Source: Gallionella sp. (GTDB lineage: Bacteria > Pseudomonadota > Gammaproteobacteria > Burkholderiales > Gallionellaceae). From it: 41,369 nucleotides of DNA. Position numbers and translations under genes: made by a program. The notes under the pieces are model-generated. The model did not search any database. It saw only the letters and a list, made by a program, of their open reading frames with translations, and had not been told where the DNA came from. The DNA is taken from positions 1-41,369 of the forward strand of contig JANXXH010000130.1 of the NCBI GenBank assembly GCA_025350705.1, given 5' to 3'. This document shows, in pieces, positions 1 through 9,285 of the stretch (position 1 is its first letter; the number at the start of each line of letters is the position of its first letter).

Positions 1-45
1 AGAGGTATCGATCTCTGGAAGTTACTCGAACCGGAATATAGGTAA
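1..45 (+). CDS. possible 3' end of an unidentified gene (partial)
   Basis: The first 14 codons in frame 1 read RGIDLWKLLEPEYR and end at a TAA (43-45), just before a hairpin. This could be the C-terminus of a plus-strand gene that starts outside the window and converges on the ATPase gene. The stretch is too short to show homology or coding bias, so it may be chance. Confidence 0.25.
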   Translation, partial: RGIDLWKLLEPEYR

Positions 46-64
46 ACTGATTTCAAATCGGCAC

Positions 65-113
65 CAAAATAAATTGCTTCGCAAGCCGCGCCAATATTTA
101 ATCTTGGCTCGGC
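65..113 (-). terminator. Rho-independent-like terminator downstream of the ExeA-type ATPase gene
   Basis: The arms GCCGCGCCAA (85-94) and TTGGCTCGGC (104-113) pair over ten positions with one mismatch around a nine-base loop. On the minus strand the stem is followed by a T-rich stretch (the A-rich bases around 65-73 on the plus strand). It lies just past the ATPase stop and would also suit a convergent gene. Confidence 0.5.
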
Positions 114-123
114 AATTTGTAAA

Positions 124-1089
124 TTAACCGGACACTACTGATGGTTTATCTTGAATCGATGATTTGTCCTGGGTTTGTTGAAGCGGTGTTTTATCCAACA
201 TCCACCAAGCGGCCAAACCGAATAAGAGCAGTGCGGTAATCGCGCTTACAAGCAGCAACTTATTGTTGAAAAAGATGGGAGCGGTATTGAGTTCGCTATC
301 GTGCATCGCCGCTTGTACGTGGCGCGCCTCGATGTTGTGAGTGTTTTCAACAAAGGCGGCCAACAGGGATTTGTCCGCAAGAATATTTACGCGACGCATC
401 AATCCGCTGGATGTTTTAGCAATAAGTTTCAGGGCGTCCGGTGAGAAGATGTTCGGACCGCGATAGCCTGCCGCTCTCATCCGGAACATCAGGTAGCTTT
501 CCAGTGTGTTGCGCGACAAAGGCTGCATATGGAAGTGATGTGCAATGCGGTCCTTGAGTTGGCGCATGTTCGGTTGATTCAGCTTGGTGTTCAATTCCGG
601 TTGCCCGAACAAGACTATTTGCAGCAGTTTGGCGTTGCCGACTTGCAGGTTGTATAGCAGGCGCAACTCTTCCAGAGTGTCCGGCGGCATGGCGTGGGCC
701 TCGTCCACCAGTACAACGATACGCTTGCCTTCACGCGCTTTCTCCTCGAGCTTGTTCTGGATGCGCTGCATGATGATGCCGACGCGCTCGCCTTCGATGT
801 TCAGCCCGAGGCCGTCGGCGATCGCATACAACATCTCTTCGCGCGACAAGCTGGGGTTGGCCAGATAGATGGTCTCGATGTGCGCAGGCAGTTTTTCCAG
901 CAACACCCGGCACAGCATGGTCTTGCCGCTGCCGACTTCGCCGCTGACCTTGATGATGCCCTCGACTTCGGAGATGGAGTAGATCAGCGCGTCAAGAATC
1001 TCGCCGCGATTTGCGCCGGAAAAAAAGAATACAGTGACCGGCGTGATCCTGAAGGGGGGTTCGTCCAGCCCGAAGTGTTTTAAATACAT
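124..1089 (-). CDS. ExeA/GspA-type AAA+ ATPase with C-terminal membrane anchor
   Basis: The 321-residue protein has an N-terminal MYLKHFGLDEPPF segment typical of ExeA-like ATPases. A Walker A motif GEVGSGKT lies at 50-57 and a Walker B motif VVLVDEAH at about 125-132. An arginine-rich sensor region follows, and one hydrophobic segment at about 277-298 (KLLLVSAITALLLFGLAAWW) precedes a short polar tail. Family members energise assembly of secretion or pilus machinery, and a subfamily sits in exosortase/PEP-CTERM exopolysaccharide loci. The usual periplasmic peptidoglycan-binding domain of ExeA is absent, since only about 23 residues follow the membrane segment. The gene lies 9 bp downstream of a PrsR-like regulator, so the two are probably one operon. 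The start is an ATG, but the ribosome-binding site is weak. The ATPase assignment is firm; the machinery it serves is inferred. Confidence 0.8.
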   Translation of the reverse strand: MYLKHFGLDEPPFRITPVTVFFFSGANRGEILDALIYSISEVEGIIKVSGEVGSGKTMLCRVLLEKLPAHIETIYLANPSLSREEMLYAIADGLGLNIEGERVGIIMQRIQNKLEEKAREGKRIVVLVDEAHAMPPDTLEELRLLYNLQVGNAKLLQIVLFGQPELNTKLNQPNMRQLKDRIAHHFHMQPLSRNTLESYLMFRMRAAGYRGPNIFSPDALKLIAKTSSGLMRRVNILADKSLLAAFVENTHNIEARHVQAAMHDSELNTAPIFFNNKLLLVSAITALLLFGLAAWWMLDKTPLQQTQDKSSIQDKPSVVSG

Positions 1090-1098
1090 AACCGAGTG

Positions 1099-2556
1099 CT
1101 ATGTCTTGAGTTTTTCATGCGTATCCATACGACTGTGCAGTGTGGTGCGGTTGATGCCGAGCAGCTTGGCAGCCTCGCTGATGTTGCCTGCGGCTAGTTC
1201 CAGTGCGGCAGCGATATAGTGCCCTTCCTGGACACGCAGGTGCTGATCCAGACTGAAGTTGCCTTGGAGCAGTTGTTGTTTTATCGACTCCGAAGAAGTC
1301 GCATCTTGCGTAGGTGCGGATATTTCCAGAGGGTCGAATTCGTCTTGAAGTTGTTTCATGCTGACAGTTTGACCTGGATATTTTGTGCATAGCCGAATGA
1401 CGATGTTGCGCAATTCGCGGGTGTTGCCTGGAAAGCTGTATTGCTCCCAGCGTTGCAATGCTTCCGGGTTTAATTCAAAGGGAGTCTGCTTGATTTGCTG
1501 CGCGTAATAGGTGCGGAAATGGTTGAGCAGGACCAGCTTGTCCGGACCCAGTTCACGCAAAGATGGGACAGTGATCGAGAATACATTCAGGCGGTGGTAA
1601 AGGTCGCCGCGAAATGTGCCGGCCCGGGCTGCATCGCGCAGGTTGCGATTGGTCGCGGCGATGATGCGCGCGCTGCTTTTGCGCGTTTTTGTTTCGCCGA
1701 CGCGCTGATACTCGCCGTTTTCCAGCACGCGTAACAGTTTGGTTTGGAGTTCCAGTGGTAGCTCGCCGATCTCGTCAAGAAACAGCGTACCGTCAGATGC
1801 GTCTTCAAAAAAACCGGACTGCGCGCTGGTCGCGCCGGTGAAGGCTCCTTTGCTGTAACCGAACAGGGTGGGCTCGATCAGTGTCGGGGAGATCGCGGCG
1901 CAGTTGAGTACCTTGAATGGTGCATCCGGGCGGCCACCCAGTTTTTGTAACGCAGTGGCAACCAGCTCCTTGCCGCAACCGGATTCACCTTCGATAAGTA
2001 CCGGAAAGGGTATTGCGGCATACATCACGATCTGGCTGCGCAAGGATTGTAGTGCGGAGCTTTGTCCGATGATACCAAGGGATTGTCTGTCCTGATCTTC
2101 AGCGGGGTGCTCGCTGTCCTGAACCTTTAGTGCATCGTCCAGATATTTTTTTATTTTCTCAGGCGCACAGGGTTTGGCGATGAAATCTATCGCACCCAAA
2201 GAGCGTGCATGGCGCGCGTTGCTTTGATCGTCTTGTCCGGACAAGACGAAGATTTTTATTTTCGGCGAATGAGCCAGCAATTCGGCTATCAGGTGAAAAC
2301 CTTCGTCTGGACGGTGCGGGACGGGCGGCAGCCCCAAATCAACCAGCGCCAGTTGCGGGGGGCTGGGCAATCTACGCAGCAAGGCTATCGCTGCGGCGCG
2401 AGATTCGGCCTGATGAATCTCGAAGTCATTGCTGAAAGCGAGCGCCAATCCTTCGCGAATCAGCGGATCGTCATCGACAATCATCAGGCTGGGGAGTGTC
2501 GCTTTAGGTTTAGTGGCGGCGTTCAATTTGAGTTCAGGGCGATAGGCATAGAGCAC
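1099..2556 (-). CDS. prsR: sigma54-dependent response regulator, PrsR-like (PEP-CTERM locus type)
   Basis: This 485-residue NtrC-type regulator has three parts. A receiver domain (about 22-145) carries acidic residues IVDDDP, the phospho-acceptor D73 in LVDLGLPP and K128. A sigma54-activating AAA+ domain (about 160-400) carries Walker A GESGCGKE at 190-197, the sigma54-contact loop GAFTGA at 237-242 and LFLDEIGE. A Fis-type helix-turn-helix (about 445-480) contains NISEAAKLLGINRTTLH. The LGLPP followed by a short loop and DEGF resembles PrsR, the regulator of PEP-CTERM/exosortase gene sets; this subfamily call is from memory. No sensor kinase or PEP-CTERM protein is in the window. The ORF start is a GTG without a clear Shine-Dalgarno, so the N-terminus is uncertain. 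It is divergent from mlaF. Confidence 0.8.
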   Translation of the reverse strand: MLYAYRPELKLNAATKPKATLPSLMIVDDDPLIREGLALAFSNDFEIHQAESRAAAIALLRRLPSPPQLALVDLGLPPVPHRPDEGFHLIAELLAHSPKIKIFVLSGQDDQSNARHARSLGAIDFIAKPCAPEKIKKYLDDALKVQDSEHPAEDQDRQSLGIIGQSSALQSLRSQIVMYAAIPFPVLIEGESGCGKELVATALQKLGGRPDAPFKVLNCAAISPTLIEPTLFGYSKGAFTGATSAQSGFFEDASDGTLFLDEIGELPLELQTKLLRVLENGEYQRVGETKTRKSSARIIAATNRNLRDAARAGTFRGDLYHRLNVFSITVPSLRELGPDKLVLLNHFRTYYAQQIKQTPFELNPEALQRWEQYSFPGNTRELRNIVIRLCTKYPGQTVSMKQLQDEFDPLEISAPTQDATSSESIKQQLLQGNFSLDQHLRVQEGHYIAAALELAAGNISEAAKLLGINRTTLHSRMDTHEKLKT

Positions 2557-2627
2557 GAAGCATAACGGCTGGCGGGCGGAAGCTCAATAGGTAAAAATGC
2601 ACGGATATTCATATTGAGGCCAATTAG

Positions 2628-2657
2628 TTGGGCATTATCGATTCTGTGGTTTAGAAT
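2628..2657 (+). promoter_or_regulatory. candidate sigma70 promoter of the mla operon
   Basis: TTGGGC (2628-2633) and TAGAAT (2652-2657) are 18 bases apart and lie about 30 bases upstream of mlaF in the divergent intergenic region. Consensus match is moderate; position is right for a short leader. Confidence 0.4.
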
Positions 2658-2687
2658 GCGCCGTCTCGGTTTATTGGGTTTTTAATT

Positions 2688-3497
2688 TTGTCTTTGTCTT
2701 CGTCAGCTTTGGTCGAAATTCGCGATCTTAATTTCGCCTACGATAAGCGTCCTGTGCTGGAGGGTATCAATATGACTTTTCCCAAAGGGAAATTAATTGC
2801 CATCATGGGACTGAGCGGCTGCGGCAAGACTACACTGCTGCGCCATATCGGCGGTGCACTGAAACCGGCCAAGGGCTATGTGAAGATGGACGGGCAGGTG
2901 ATCCATGAACTGGATCAGGACGGTTTGTACCGGATGCGCCGCAAGATGGGCATGTTGTTCCAGTTCGGCGCATTGTTTACCGACATGTCTGTTTTTGACA
3001 ACGTGGCATTTCAGATGCGCGAACATACCGATCTGCCTGAAGAGATCATTCACGATCTGGTCTTGATGAAGCTTCATGCAGTGGGGTTGCGTAGCACATT
3101 CAATCTGATGCCTTCCGAATTGTCCGGCGGCATGGCGCGGCGTGTAGCATTGGCGCGCGCCGTGGCGCTCGACCCGATGCTGATCATGTACGACGAGCCG
3201 TTTGCCGGGCTGGATCCGATCTCCCTGACCGTGGTGGGAGATTTGATCCGGCGCTTGAACGATGCGCTGGGCGCGACCTCGATAGTGGTCACCCATGACG
3301 TGCAGGAATCGCTGAAGATCGTGGACTATGTTTATTTCATGGCGAATGGTGTGATCGTGGCGGAAGGAACGCCCGATGAGATACGTGCTTCGGACGAGGA
3401 TTTCGTGCGGCAGTTTGTGCATGGCGAAATCGATGGCCCGGTGCCTTTCCATTACCCCGGCGGTGATTACCGCCAGGATTTGAATTTGCGAGATTGA
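2688..3497 (+). CDS. mlaF: phospholipid ABC transporter ATP-binding protein MlaF
   Basis: The 269-residue nucleotide-binding subunit belongs to the inner-membrane MlaFEDB complex, which moves phospholipids between the inner membrane and the periplasmic carrier MlaC to keep outer-membrane lipid asymmetry. Visible motifs are Walker A GLSGCGKT at 41-48, the ABC signature LSGGMARRVALARA, Walker B LIMYDEPFAGLDP and the switch histidine in VVTHD. Length is normal for the family. The start used is a TTG at 2688; no strong ribosome-binding site is visible, and a second in-frame TTG (about 2709) is possible. A Met at residue 29 would remove the first strand of the fold. It is the first gene of mlaFEDCB and overlaps closely with mlaE. 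Confidence 0.95.
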   Translation: MSLSSSALVEIRDLNFAYDKRPVLEGINMTFPKGKLIAIMGLSGCGKTTLLRHIGGALKPAKGYVKMDGQVIHELDQDGLYRMRRKMGMLFQFGALFTDMSVFDNVAFQMREHTDLPEEIIHDLVLMKLHAVGLRSTFNLMPSELSGGMARRVALARAVALDPMLIMYDEPFAGLDPISLTVVGDLIRRLNDALGATSIVVTHDVQESLKIVDYVYFMANGVIVAEGTPDEIRASDEDFVRQFVHGEIDGPVPFHYPGGDYRQDLNLRD

Positions 3498-3499
3498 TT

Positions 3500-4288
3500 A
3501 TGCCAGCAACCAAAACAATTAAAATTGTCGGACGTCGCACCATCAACGCGGTATGGCGCATCGGCATGGCAGCGAGATTCTTCTTTCTTACGCTGTTGTA
3601 TTCGGGGAGCAGTTTTCGCCGCTTCCACCTGATCATCAAGGAATTGTTTTCTACCGGCGTGATGTCGCTGATCATCATCATCGTTGCAGGGCTGTTCGTC
3701 GGGATGGTGCTGGGCTTGCAGGGTTATGAAACGCTCAAACGCTATGGTTCCGAATCGGCGCTGGGCGTGATGGTGGCTCTGGGGCTGGTGCGCGAATTGG
3801 GGCCGGTGGTAGCAGCGTTGCTGTTTGCCAGCCGCGCCGGTTCGGCGATGACGGCAGAGATCGGGCTGATGAAAGCGACCGAACAGATCTCCGCGATGGA
3901 GATGATGGCGGTGAATCCGATCGCGCGCATCGTTGCGCCGCGCTTCTGGGCCGGCGTGATATCCATGCCGTTGCTGGCCGCCCTGTTCAGCGCGGTGGGT
4001 GTGTTCGGCGGATACTTCGTCGGAGTCGTGCAGATCGGCGTCGATGAAGGTTCGTTCTGGTCGCAAATGCAGGCGGCGGTGGATTTTCGCGAAGATATAT
4101 TGAACGGCGTGATCAAGAGTTTTGTGTTCGGTACGGCGGTAACGGTCATCGCATTGTTCGAAGGTTATGACGCGCCTCCCACTGCTGAGGGCGTGTCGGG
4201 TGCAACCACGCGCACGGTGGTAACATCGTCTTTGGTGATTCTGATGTTGGATTTTGTCTTGACTGCAATCATGTTTAGAGGGAACTGA
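3500..4288 (+). CDS. mlaE: phospholipid ABC transporter permease MlaE
   Basis: This is the membrane permease of the Mla complex (262 residues from the ATG at 3500). It is a MlaE/YrbE-family protein with several long hydrophobic stretches (for example VMSLIIIIVAGLFVGMVLGL and a C-terminal VVTSSLVILMLDFVLTAIMF) and the conserved central part SRAGSAMTAEIGLMKATEQISAMEMM. The ORF track begins at a TTG two codons earlier, which overlaps the mlaF stop. The ATG two bases after that stop is the more natural start. It follows mlaF directly and is followed by mlaD after three bases. Confidence 0.95.
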   Translation: MPATKTIKIVGRRTINAVWRIGMAARFFFLTLLYSGSSFRRFHLIIKELFSTGVMSLIIIIVAGLFVGMVLGLQGYETLKRYGSESALGVMVALGLVRELGPVVAALLFASRAGSAMTAEIGLMKATEQISAMEMMAVNPIARIVAPRFWAGVISMPLLAALFSAVGVFGGYFVGVVQIGVDEGSFWSQMQAAVDFREDILNGVIKSFVFGTAVTVIALFEGYDAPPTAEGVSGATTRTVVTSSLVILMLDFVLTAIMFRGN

Positions 4289-4291
4289 ATT

Positions 4292-4762
4292 ATGGAACGC
4301 ACTACGCTGGATTTTTGGGTGGGTATATTTGTGGTGGCAGGCGTCGCCGCACTGGTGATGCTGGCGATGAAAGTCGGGAATCTGGGCACTTACAACATGT
4401 CAGACACTTATCAAGTGCATGCCTATTTTTCCAATATCGGCGGCTTGAAGCCCAAGGCGTCGATCAAGAGCGCGGGGGTGCTGGTCGGGCGCGTCACCGA
4501 CATTACGCTGGACACAGAACGCTACGAAGCTAATGTGGTGATGAGCCTGGACAAGCGTTATAAGTTTCCCAAGGATACGTTCGCCAATATCCTGACTTCC
4601 GGTTTGCTGGGCGAGCAATATATAGGTTTGATGCCCGGCGGTGACAGCGAGATGGTCAAGAATGGCGATGTCATGAAACATACCCAGTCGGCGATCGTGC
4701 TGGAAGATATGATCAGCAAGTTCATTTATAACAAGGCCGAAGAACCCGCAAAATCTAAATGA
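4292..4762 (+). CDS. mlaD: MCE-domain lipid-binding protein MlaD
   Basis: The 156-residue protein has an N-terminal transmembrane helix (about 7-27, LDFWVGIFVVAGVAALVMLA) and a single MCE domain (about 40-120, with YFSNIGGLKPKASIKSAGVLVG and a tail SGLLGEQYIGLMPGG). MlaD forms a hexameric ring in the periplasm, anchored to MlaFE, that passes phospholipids to and from MlaC. A GAGGGA ribosome-binding site precedes the ATG. The stop overlaps the next start as ATGA, indicating translational coupling with mlaC. Length is slightly shorter than E. coli MlaD but covers the whole MCE fold. Confidence 0.93.
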   Translation: MERTTLDFWVGIFVVAGVAALVMLAMKVGNLGTYNMSDTYQVHAYFSNIGGLKPKASIKSAGVLVGRVTDITLDTERYEANVVMSLDKRYKFPKDTFANILTSGLLGEQYIGLMPGGDSEMVKNGDVMKHTQSAIVLEDMISKFIYNKAEEPAKSK

Positions 4763-5412
4763 GTGATGGCATGATAGCGTTGAAGAAAATTATTGCTGGT
4801 GTGCTGATGTGTTGTGCGGCCGGTGTGGCACACGCCGGGGTGATCGAGCCCGATGCGCTGATCAGAAACACCGTGGATGAAGTCATTGCGATCATCAAGC
4901 AAGACAAAGACATTCAGGCGGGAGACCAGAAAAAAATCCTTGCGCTGGTTGACGCCAAGGTGCTGCCGCATTTTGATTTTACGCGCATGACCCAATTGGC
5001 GGTGGGCAAGTATTGGCGCACTGCGACTCCCGAGCAGAAACAGGCATTGGTTACGGAATTCCGCAATATGCTGGTGCGCACCTATACCAAGGTTTTTACG
5101 GTATACCGCGATCAGACGGTAGAGGTGAAACCGCTCAAGATGGCAGCCGATACGACTGATGAAGCGACCATCAAGACCGTCATCAGCAAGCCGGGATCGC
5201 AGCTGACTCTGGTGGATTATGAAATGAAAAAGGCCGCCGACGGCTGGAAGGTGTTTGACATATCCATAGAAGGAGTCAGCATGGTGATGAGTTATCGCGG
5301 CACGTTTGCGACGCAAATTCAGGAAAACGGGATCGATGGCCTGATCAAAACGCTGGCTGACAAAAACATCAATTCAGCCAATGTTTCGCTACGCAAGGAG
5401 GGCGAGAATTGA
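4759..5412 (+). CDS. mlaC: periplasmic phospholipid carrier MlaC
   Basis: MlaC is the soluble periplasmic shuttle that ferries phospholipids between the outer-membrane MlaA complex and the MlaFEDB importer. The product has a Sec signal peptide ending in an AHA-like site (MCCAAGVAHAGV). The body has family hallmarks such as KILALVDAKVLPHFDFTRMTQ, a YRDQTVEVKPL segment and the C-terminal DGWKVFDISIEGVSMVMSYRGTF. The first ATG overlaps the mlaD stop (ATGA). A second ATG at 4771 would give a tidier signal peptide (MIALKKIIAG), so the exact start is open by four residues. It overlaps mlaB at its 3' end. Confidence 0.94.
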   Translation: MSDGMIALKKIIAGVLMCCAAGVAHAGVIEPDALIRNTVDEVIAIIKQDKDIQAGDQKKILALVDAKVLPHFDFTRMTQLAVGKYWRTATPEQKQALVTEFRNMLVRTYTKVFTVYRDQTVEVKPLKMAADTTDEATIKTVISKPGSQLTLVDYEMKKAADGWKVFDISIEGVSMVMSYRGTFATQIQENGIDGLIKTLADKNINSANVSLRKEGEN

Positions 5413-5684
5413 TCGCCCATGAGATGCTGCTGAGCGGTAGCTTGACCATGGAAACCGTCCCCGTGTTGTATGAAACCGGATTGCGGCGCCTGGCCAGCGA
5501 AGATTTGCGGGTTGATTTCTCCCGGGTTGAAGCAGTCGATTCCGCTGCGGTCAGCATGTTGCTGGGTTGGGCAAGAGCTTCGCAACGCTTTCAGCGAGAG
5601 TTGCATGTGCTCAATCTTCCCGATGATTTGCTCAGCTTGGCGCGCTTGTATGGTGTAGCTGACCTGTTACCCCAACCTGATTGA
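5409..5684 (+). CDS. mlaB: STAS-domain protein MlaB
   Basis: This small cytoplasmic STAS-domain subunit (91 residues) binds MlaF and is needed for assembly and activity of the Mla ATPase. The STAS core is visible as LRVDFSRVEAVDSAAVSMLLGW, with the DSA at the position of the serine region of anti-sigma-factor antagonists. The ORF start is a TTG overlapping the mlaC stop; an ATG at 5424 is the alternative and would still preserve the domain. Sequence identity in this family is low, so the call rests mainly on the STAS signature plus position as the last gene of mlaFEDCB. Confidence 0.88.
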   Translation: MIAHEMLLSGSLTMETVPVLYETGLRRLASEDLRVDFSRVEAVDSAAVSMLLGWARASQRFQRELHVLNLPDDLLSLARLYGVADLLPQPD

Positions 5685-5772
5685 TTCCCGTGTCATGCGG
5701 CATGCTCGATGCCACATATTCTTCTTCAAGCCGCTTTTATCAATTTAACATTTAACAACAACGGATTTAATC

Positions 5773-6004
5773 ATGACCACCCCGGAAATCATTGAACAAC
5801 ATATCTCGCAGGGTATGATCACCACATATCTCAGCGTGGAAGGTGACGGACGGCATTTCGAGGCCGTGGTGGTCAGCGAAGAATTCGCGGGCAAGAGCCG
5901 CGTGCAACGACACCAGCATGTGTTCAAGGTACTGGGAGACCGGATGCGCGACGAGATGATCCATGCGCTGTCCATCAAAACCTACACGCCGCAAGAGTGG
6001 GAAA

Positions 6005-6015
<11 letters not shown>
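5773..6015 (+). CDS. ibaG: BolA-family protein IbaG
   Basis: This BolA/IbaG-family protein has 80 residues. The family partners monothiol glutaredoxins in binding or transferring [2Fe-2S] clusters and is linked to acid or envelope stress. Visible signatures are the HFEAVVVSEEFAGKSRVQRHQHVFKVLG core, with the invariant histidine and the helix following it, and the C-terminal IHALSIKTYTPQEW. The order mlaB-ibaG-murA is the same as in E. coli. The gap to mlaB is 88 bp without a clear terminator, so it may be part of the same transcript. The last codons and stop (AGT CGT TAG) lie within the adjacent TAGTCGTTAG repeat. Confidence 0.92.
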
Positions 6016-7364
<1,349 letters not shown>

Positions 7365-7452
7365 CATTTACGCCACATCAAATCGTAGCGGGATGAAAAT
7401 AAATCACTCTGACCCTTGGTAGTGCTCATCGATTTTTTTGGACAACTTTGTT

Positions 7453-8418
7453 TCACCATTGCACCGAAAGCAACTTTACGTCGACGATGATTTTAAATTT
7501 GTCACTTTCGTGTGCAGAAGAGCTCGTTAGTAATGCGTATTTTCCATTCGGACTGAGCTTGATAGAGATGAACTCTTCATCCTTCCTATGATCACCTGAA
7601 ATAAGCGGCCCCACCTCTCCAACTCCAACAATGTAGGCGTACAGCGCAGACTTATTAGTGCCGTTTTCTTTCCTAATAAAGAGTGCGACTTTTTCGTCTT
7701 GTCTTGGCGACACAGACACGTCTATATGACCTCTAGTCAACTTCACTTGCTTGTGGCTAGCCTTCGATATCCGACTAATTCCATTCAGCGTTAAATCCTC
7801 GTCCGTTAGTCTCGTAAACCAAAGGTAATGCCGTGTTACTGCCGGATATACTCCAGAAGTATACTTCCTTGGCTTGCCACCACTCGGTAGAAATTGAATC
7901 CCATCGCGCTCATCCTCACCAGTATAAAAAAGACCCCGCTCCCACTTATCCCATGCTGGGCTGCCATAAGCTTCAGGCAATGGTTTAAAATCCTCTAAAT
8001 TCTGCTCCTGAAAGCTAGTCTTATTCCAATCTGGTACTGGCAGGCTCTGAATTACAGTTGCTCCTTCACCGAATCCGACAGCCACATATATCTGTGTATC
8101 TGCCCAATCAATTGAATCAACCCCAATATCCGGCTGCGGCTTTAAAAAATATATGCAATTTTCTTTGGTTCTCGTAGAAACACTGTAGATACACAAATGA
8201 ATACGCTGGTCAGACTCGTGATATTCGGCAAGCAGTATCCGAGTGCCATCTGGTGACCAAGCAGAAGCGCTCGTGCCATTAACACCCGGTGCAGCAATTT
8301 TTGTGGTGCCTGTGATTTCTACGGCTTTACAGGTTGTTGTAACGACGCCTACCGTGCCCCCACCAACCAAAGCTAAATACAGTAATGCCCGACTAGGCCA
8401 GTTTATTGTGTGCAACAT
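7453..8418 (-). CDS. secreted or anchored protein of unknown function, beta-propeller-like
   Basis: I do not recognise this family. From the ATG at 8418 the product has about 321 residues: an N-terminal hydrophobic segment (RALLYLALVGGGTVGVVTTT) that looks like a signal peptide or anchor, then a soluble body. The body has repeated motifs of the TolB/WD40-like propeller kind (AWSPDGTRILLA near the start and IKLSPNGKYALLTSS near the end). The ORF track extends to 8502, but those codons run through the inverted repeat. The ATG at 8418 has a strong GGAGG seven bases upstream and is the better start. GC is about 45%, clearly below its neighbours, which suggests recent acquisition. It is the only gene within the 20-bp inverted repeats and is transcribed opposite to murA and hisG. 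Confidence 0.7.
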   Translation of the reverse strand: MLHTINWPSRALLYLALVGGGTVGVVTTTCKAVEITGTTKIAAPGVNGTSASAWSPDGTRILLAEYHESDQRIHLCIYSVSTRTKENCIYFLKPQPDIGVDSIDWADTQIYVAVGFGEGATVIQSLPVPDWNKTSFQEQNLEDFKPLPEAYGSPAWDKWERGLFYTGEDERDGIQFLPSGGKPRKYTSGVYPAVTRHYLWFTRLTDEDLTLNGISRISKASHKQVKLTRGHIDVSVSPRQDEKVALFIRKENGTNKSALYAYIVGVGEVGPLISGDHRKDEEFISIKLSPNGKYALLTSSSAHESDKFKIIVDVKLLSVQW

Positions 8419-8444
8419 AAAGCCTCCGTTTCTGTACTGGCAGC

Positions 8445-8468
8445 TAAAACGCACGGTAAAACGCACGG
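8445..8468. repeat. tandem duplication of a 12-bp unit at the cassette's 5' end
   Basis: TAAAACGCACGG occurs twice back to back (8445-8456 and 8457-8468), directly abutting the right-hand 20-bp inverted repeat, in the leader of the cassette gene. Confidence 0.8.
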
Positions 8469-8568
8469 GGTCAGAGTGATTTATTTTGCGCGCCACCTCC
8501 ACTCATCCCCGTAAATCGGCGACCAGCCGATCTGCCCCAAAACAAATCAGGACAAATCATATCCGAAT

Positions 8569-8598
8569 TTCAACATAAGCCGCATTTAACGATAGAAT
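8569..8598 (+). promoter_or_regulatory. candidate sigma70 promoter of hisG
   Basis: TTCAAC (8569-8574) and TAGAAT (8593-8598) with an 18-base spacer lie about 30 bases before the hisG ATG. It lies outside the inverted-repeat cassette, so hisG would keep its own promoter. Confidence 0.4.
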
Positions 8599-8627
8599 GC
8601 GCATCTTTACATAAGCCGCTGAATCCG

Positions 8628-9269
8628 ATGACTATCACCATCGCCTTGTCCAAAGGCCGCATCTTCGAAGAAACCCTGCCGCTGCTGAATGCGGCTGGCA
8701 TCACTGCGCTGGAAGCCCCAGAGTCGTCGCGCAAGCTGATCCTGACTACCAATCGCGCCGATGTGCGGCTGATCATCGTGCGTGCCAGCGATGTGCCGAC
8801 CTATGTGCAATATGGCGCGGCGGACCTCGGCGTGGCGGGCAAGGATGTGCTGGATGAACACGGCGGCACCGGGCTGTATCAGCCGCTGGATCTGAACATC
8901 GCGCGCTGCCGGATGATGGTCGCGGTGCGTGATGATTTCGATTATGAATCCGCGGTGCGTCAGGGCGCGCGCCTGCGTGTGGCAACCAAATATGTGCAGA
9001 CCGCCAGGGCTCACTTCGCCGCAAAGGGCGTGCATGTGGATTTGATCAAGCTGTATGGCTCGATGGAGCTTGCGCCGCTGGTTGGACTGTCCGATGCGAT
9101 CGTGGATCTGGTGAGCAGCGGCAACACCCTCAAGGCCAACCACCTCAAGGCGGTCGAACACATCGCCGACATTTCATCTCGGCTGGTGGTGAACCAGGCC
9201 GCACTCAAATTAAAACATGATGTGATCCAGCCTATGCTGGATGCGTTTGCCAAAGCGATAAAGAAATAG
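8628..9269 (+). CDS. hisG: ATP phosphoribosyltransferase catalytic subunit, short form HisG
   Basis: HisG condenses ATP and PRPP, the first step of histidine biosynthesis. This is the short form (213 residues), which lacks the C-terminal regulatory ACT-like domain and in known cases works only as a hetero-octamer with HisZ; hisZ is not in this window. Signatures are [18 protein letters not shown] at the N-terminus, the [33 protein letters not shown] block and the PRPP-binding region [20 protein letters not shown]. The ATG at 8628 lacks a strong Shine-Dalgarno. hisD follows after 16 bp, so the two genes are co-transcribed. Confidence 0.95.
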   Translation: MTITIALSKGRIFEETLPLLNAAGITALEAPESSRKLILTTNRADVRLIIVRASDVPTYVQYGAADLGVAGKDVLDEHGGTGLYQPLDLNIARCRMMVAVRDDFDYESAVRQGARLRVATKYVQTARAHFAAKGVHVDLIKLYGSMELAPLVGLSDAIVDLVSSGNTLKANHLKAVEHIADISSRLVVNQAALKLKHDVIQPMLDAFAKAIKK

Positions 9270-9285
9270 AAAAGTGATTTAAAGA

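Larger units (their letters stand above)
7397..8487. mobile_element. 1.1-kb cassette bounded by perfect 20-bp inverted repeats
   Basis: AAAATAAATCACTCTGACCC at 7397-7416 and its exact reverse complement at 8468-8487 bracket a single lower-GC gene inserted between murA and hisG. I see no transposase inside and no convincing target-site duplication outside the ends. The GGGGTCAGAGT core is, as far as I recall, a motif often seen next to REP-associated (Y1) transposase genes in proteobacteria, but that is memory and not shown here. The bounded unit is directly visible; its mobility is inferred. Confidence 0.6.

Noticed and set aside
2793-3452. 219-residue antisense ORF over mlaF, and similar antisense ORFs over hisD, ispB, mmsA and garR
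   Set aside because: All lie wholly within strongly recognisable genes on the other strand and show no family motifs.
5700-5730. Small GGCAT/ATGCC hairpin after mlaB as a terminator
   Set aside because: The stem is only five base pairs and no continuous T-run follows.
7365-8487. Classical insertion sequence between murA and hisG
   Set aside because: No transposase is encoded and no target-site duplication is visible, so it is reported as an inverted-repeat cassette only.
8418-8502. Upstream extension of the cassette gene (start at 8502)
   Set aside because: Those codons are the inverted repeat and 12-bp duplications; the ATG at 8418 has a strong ribosome-binding site.
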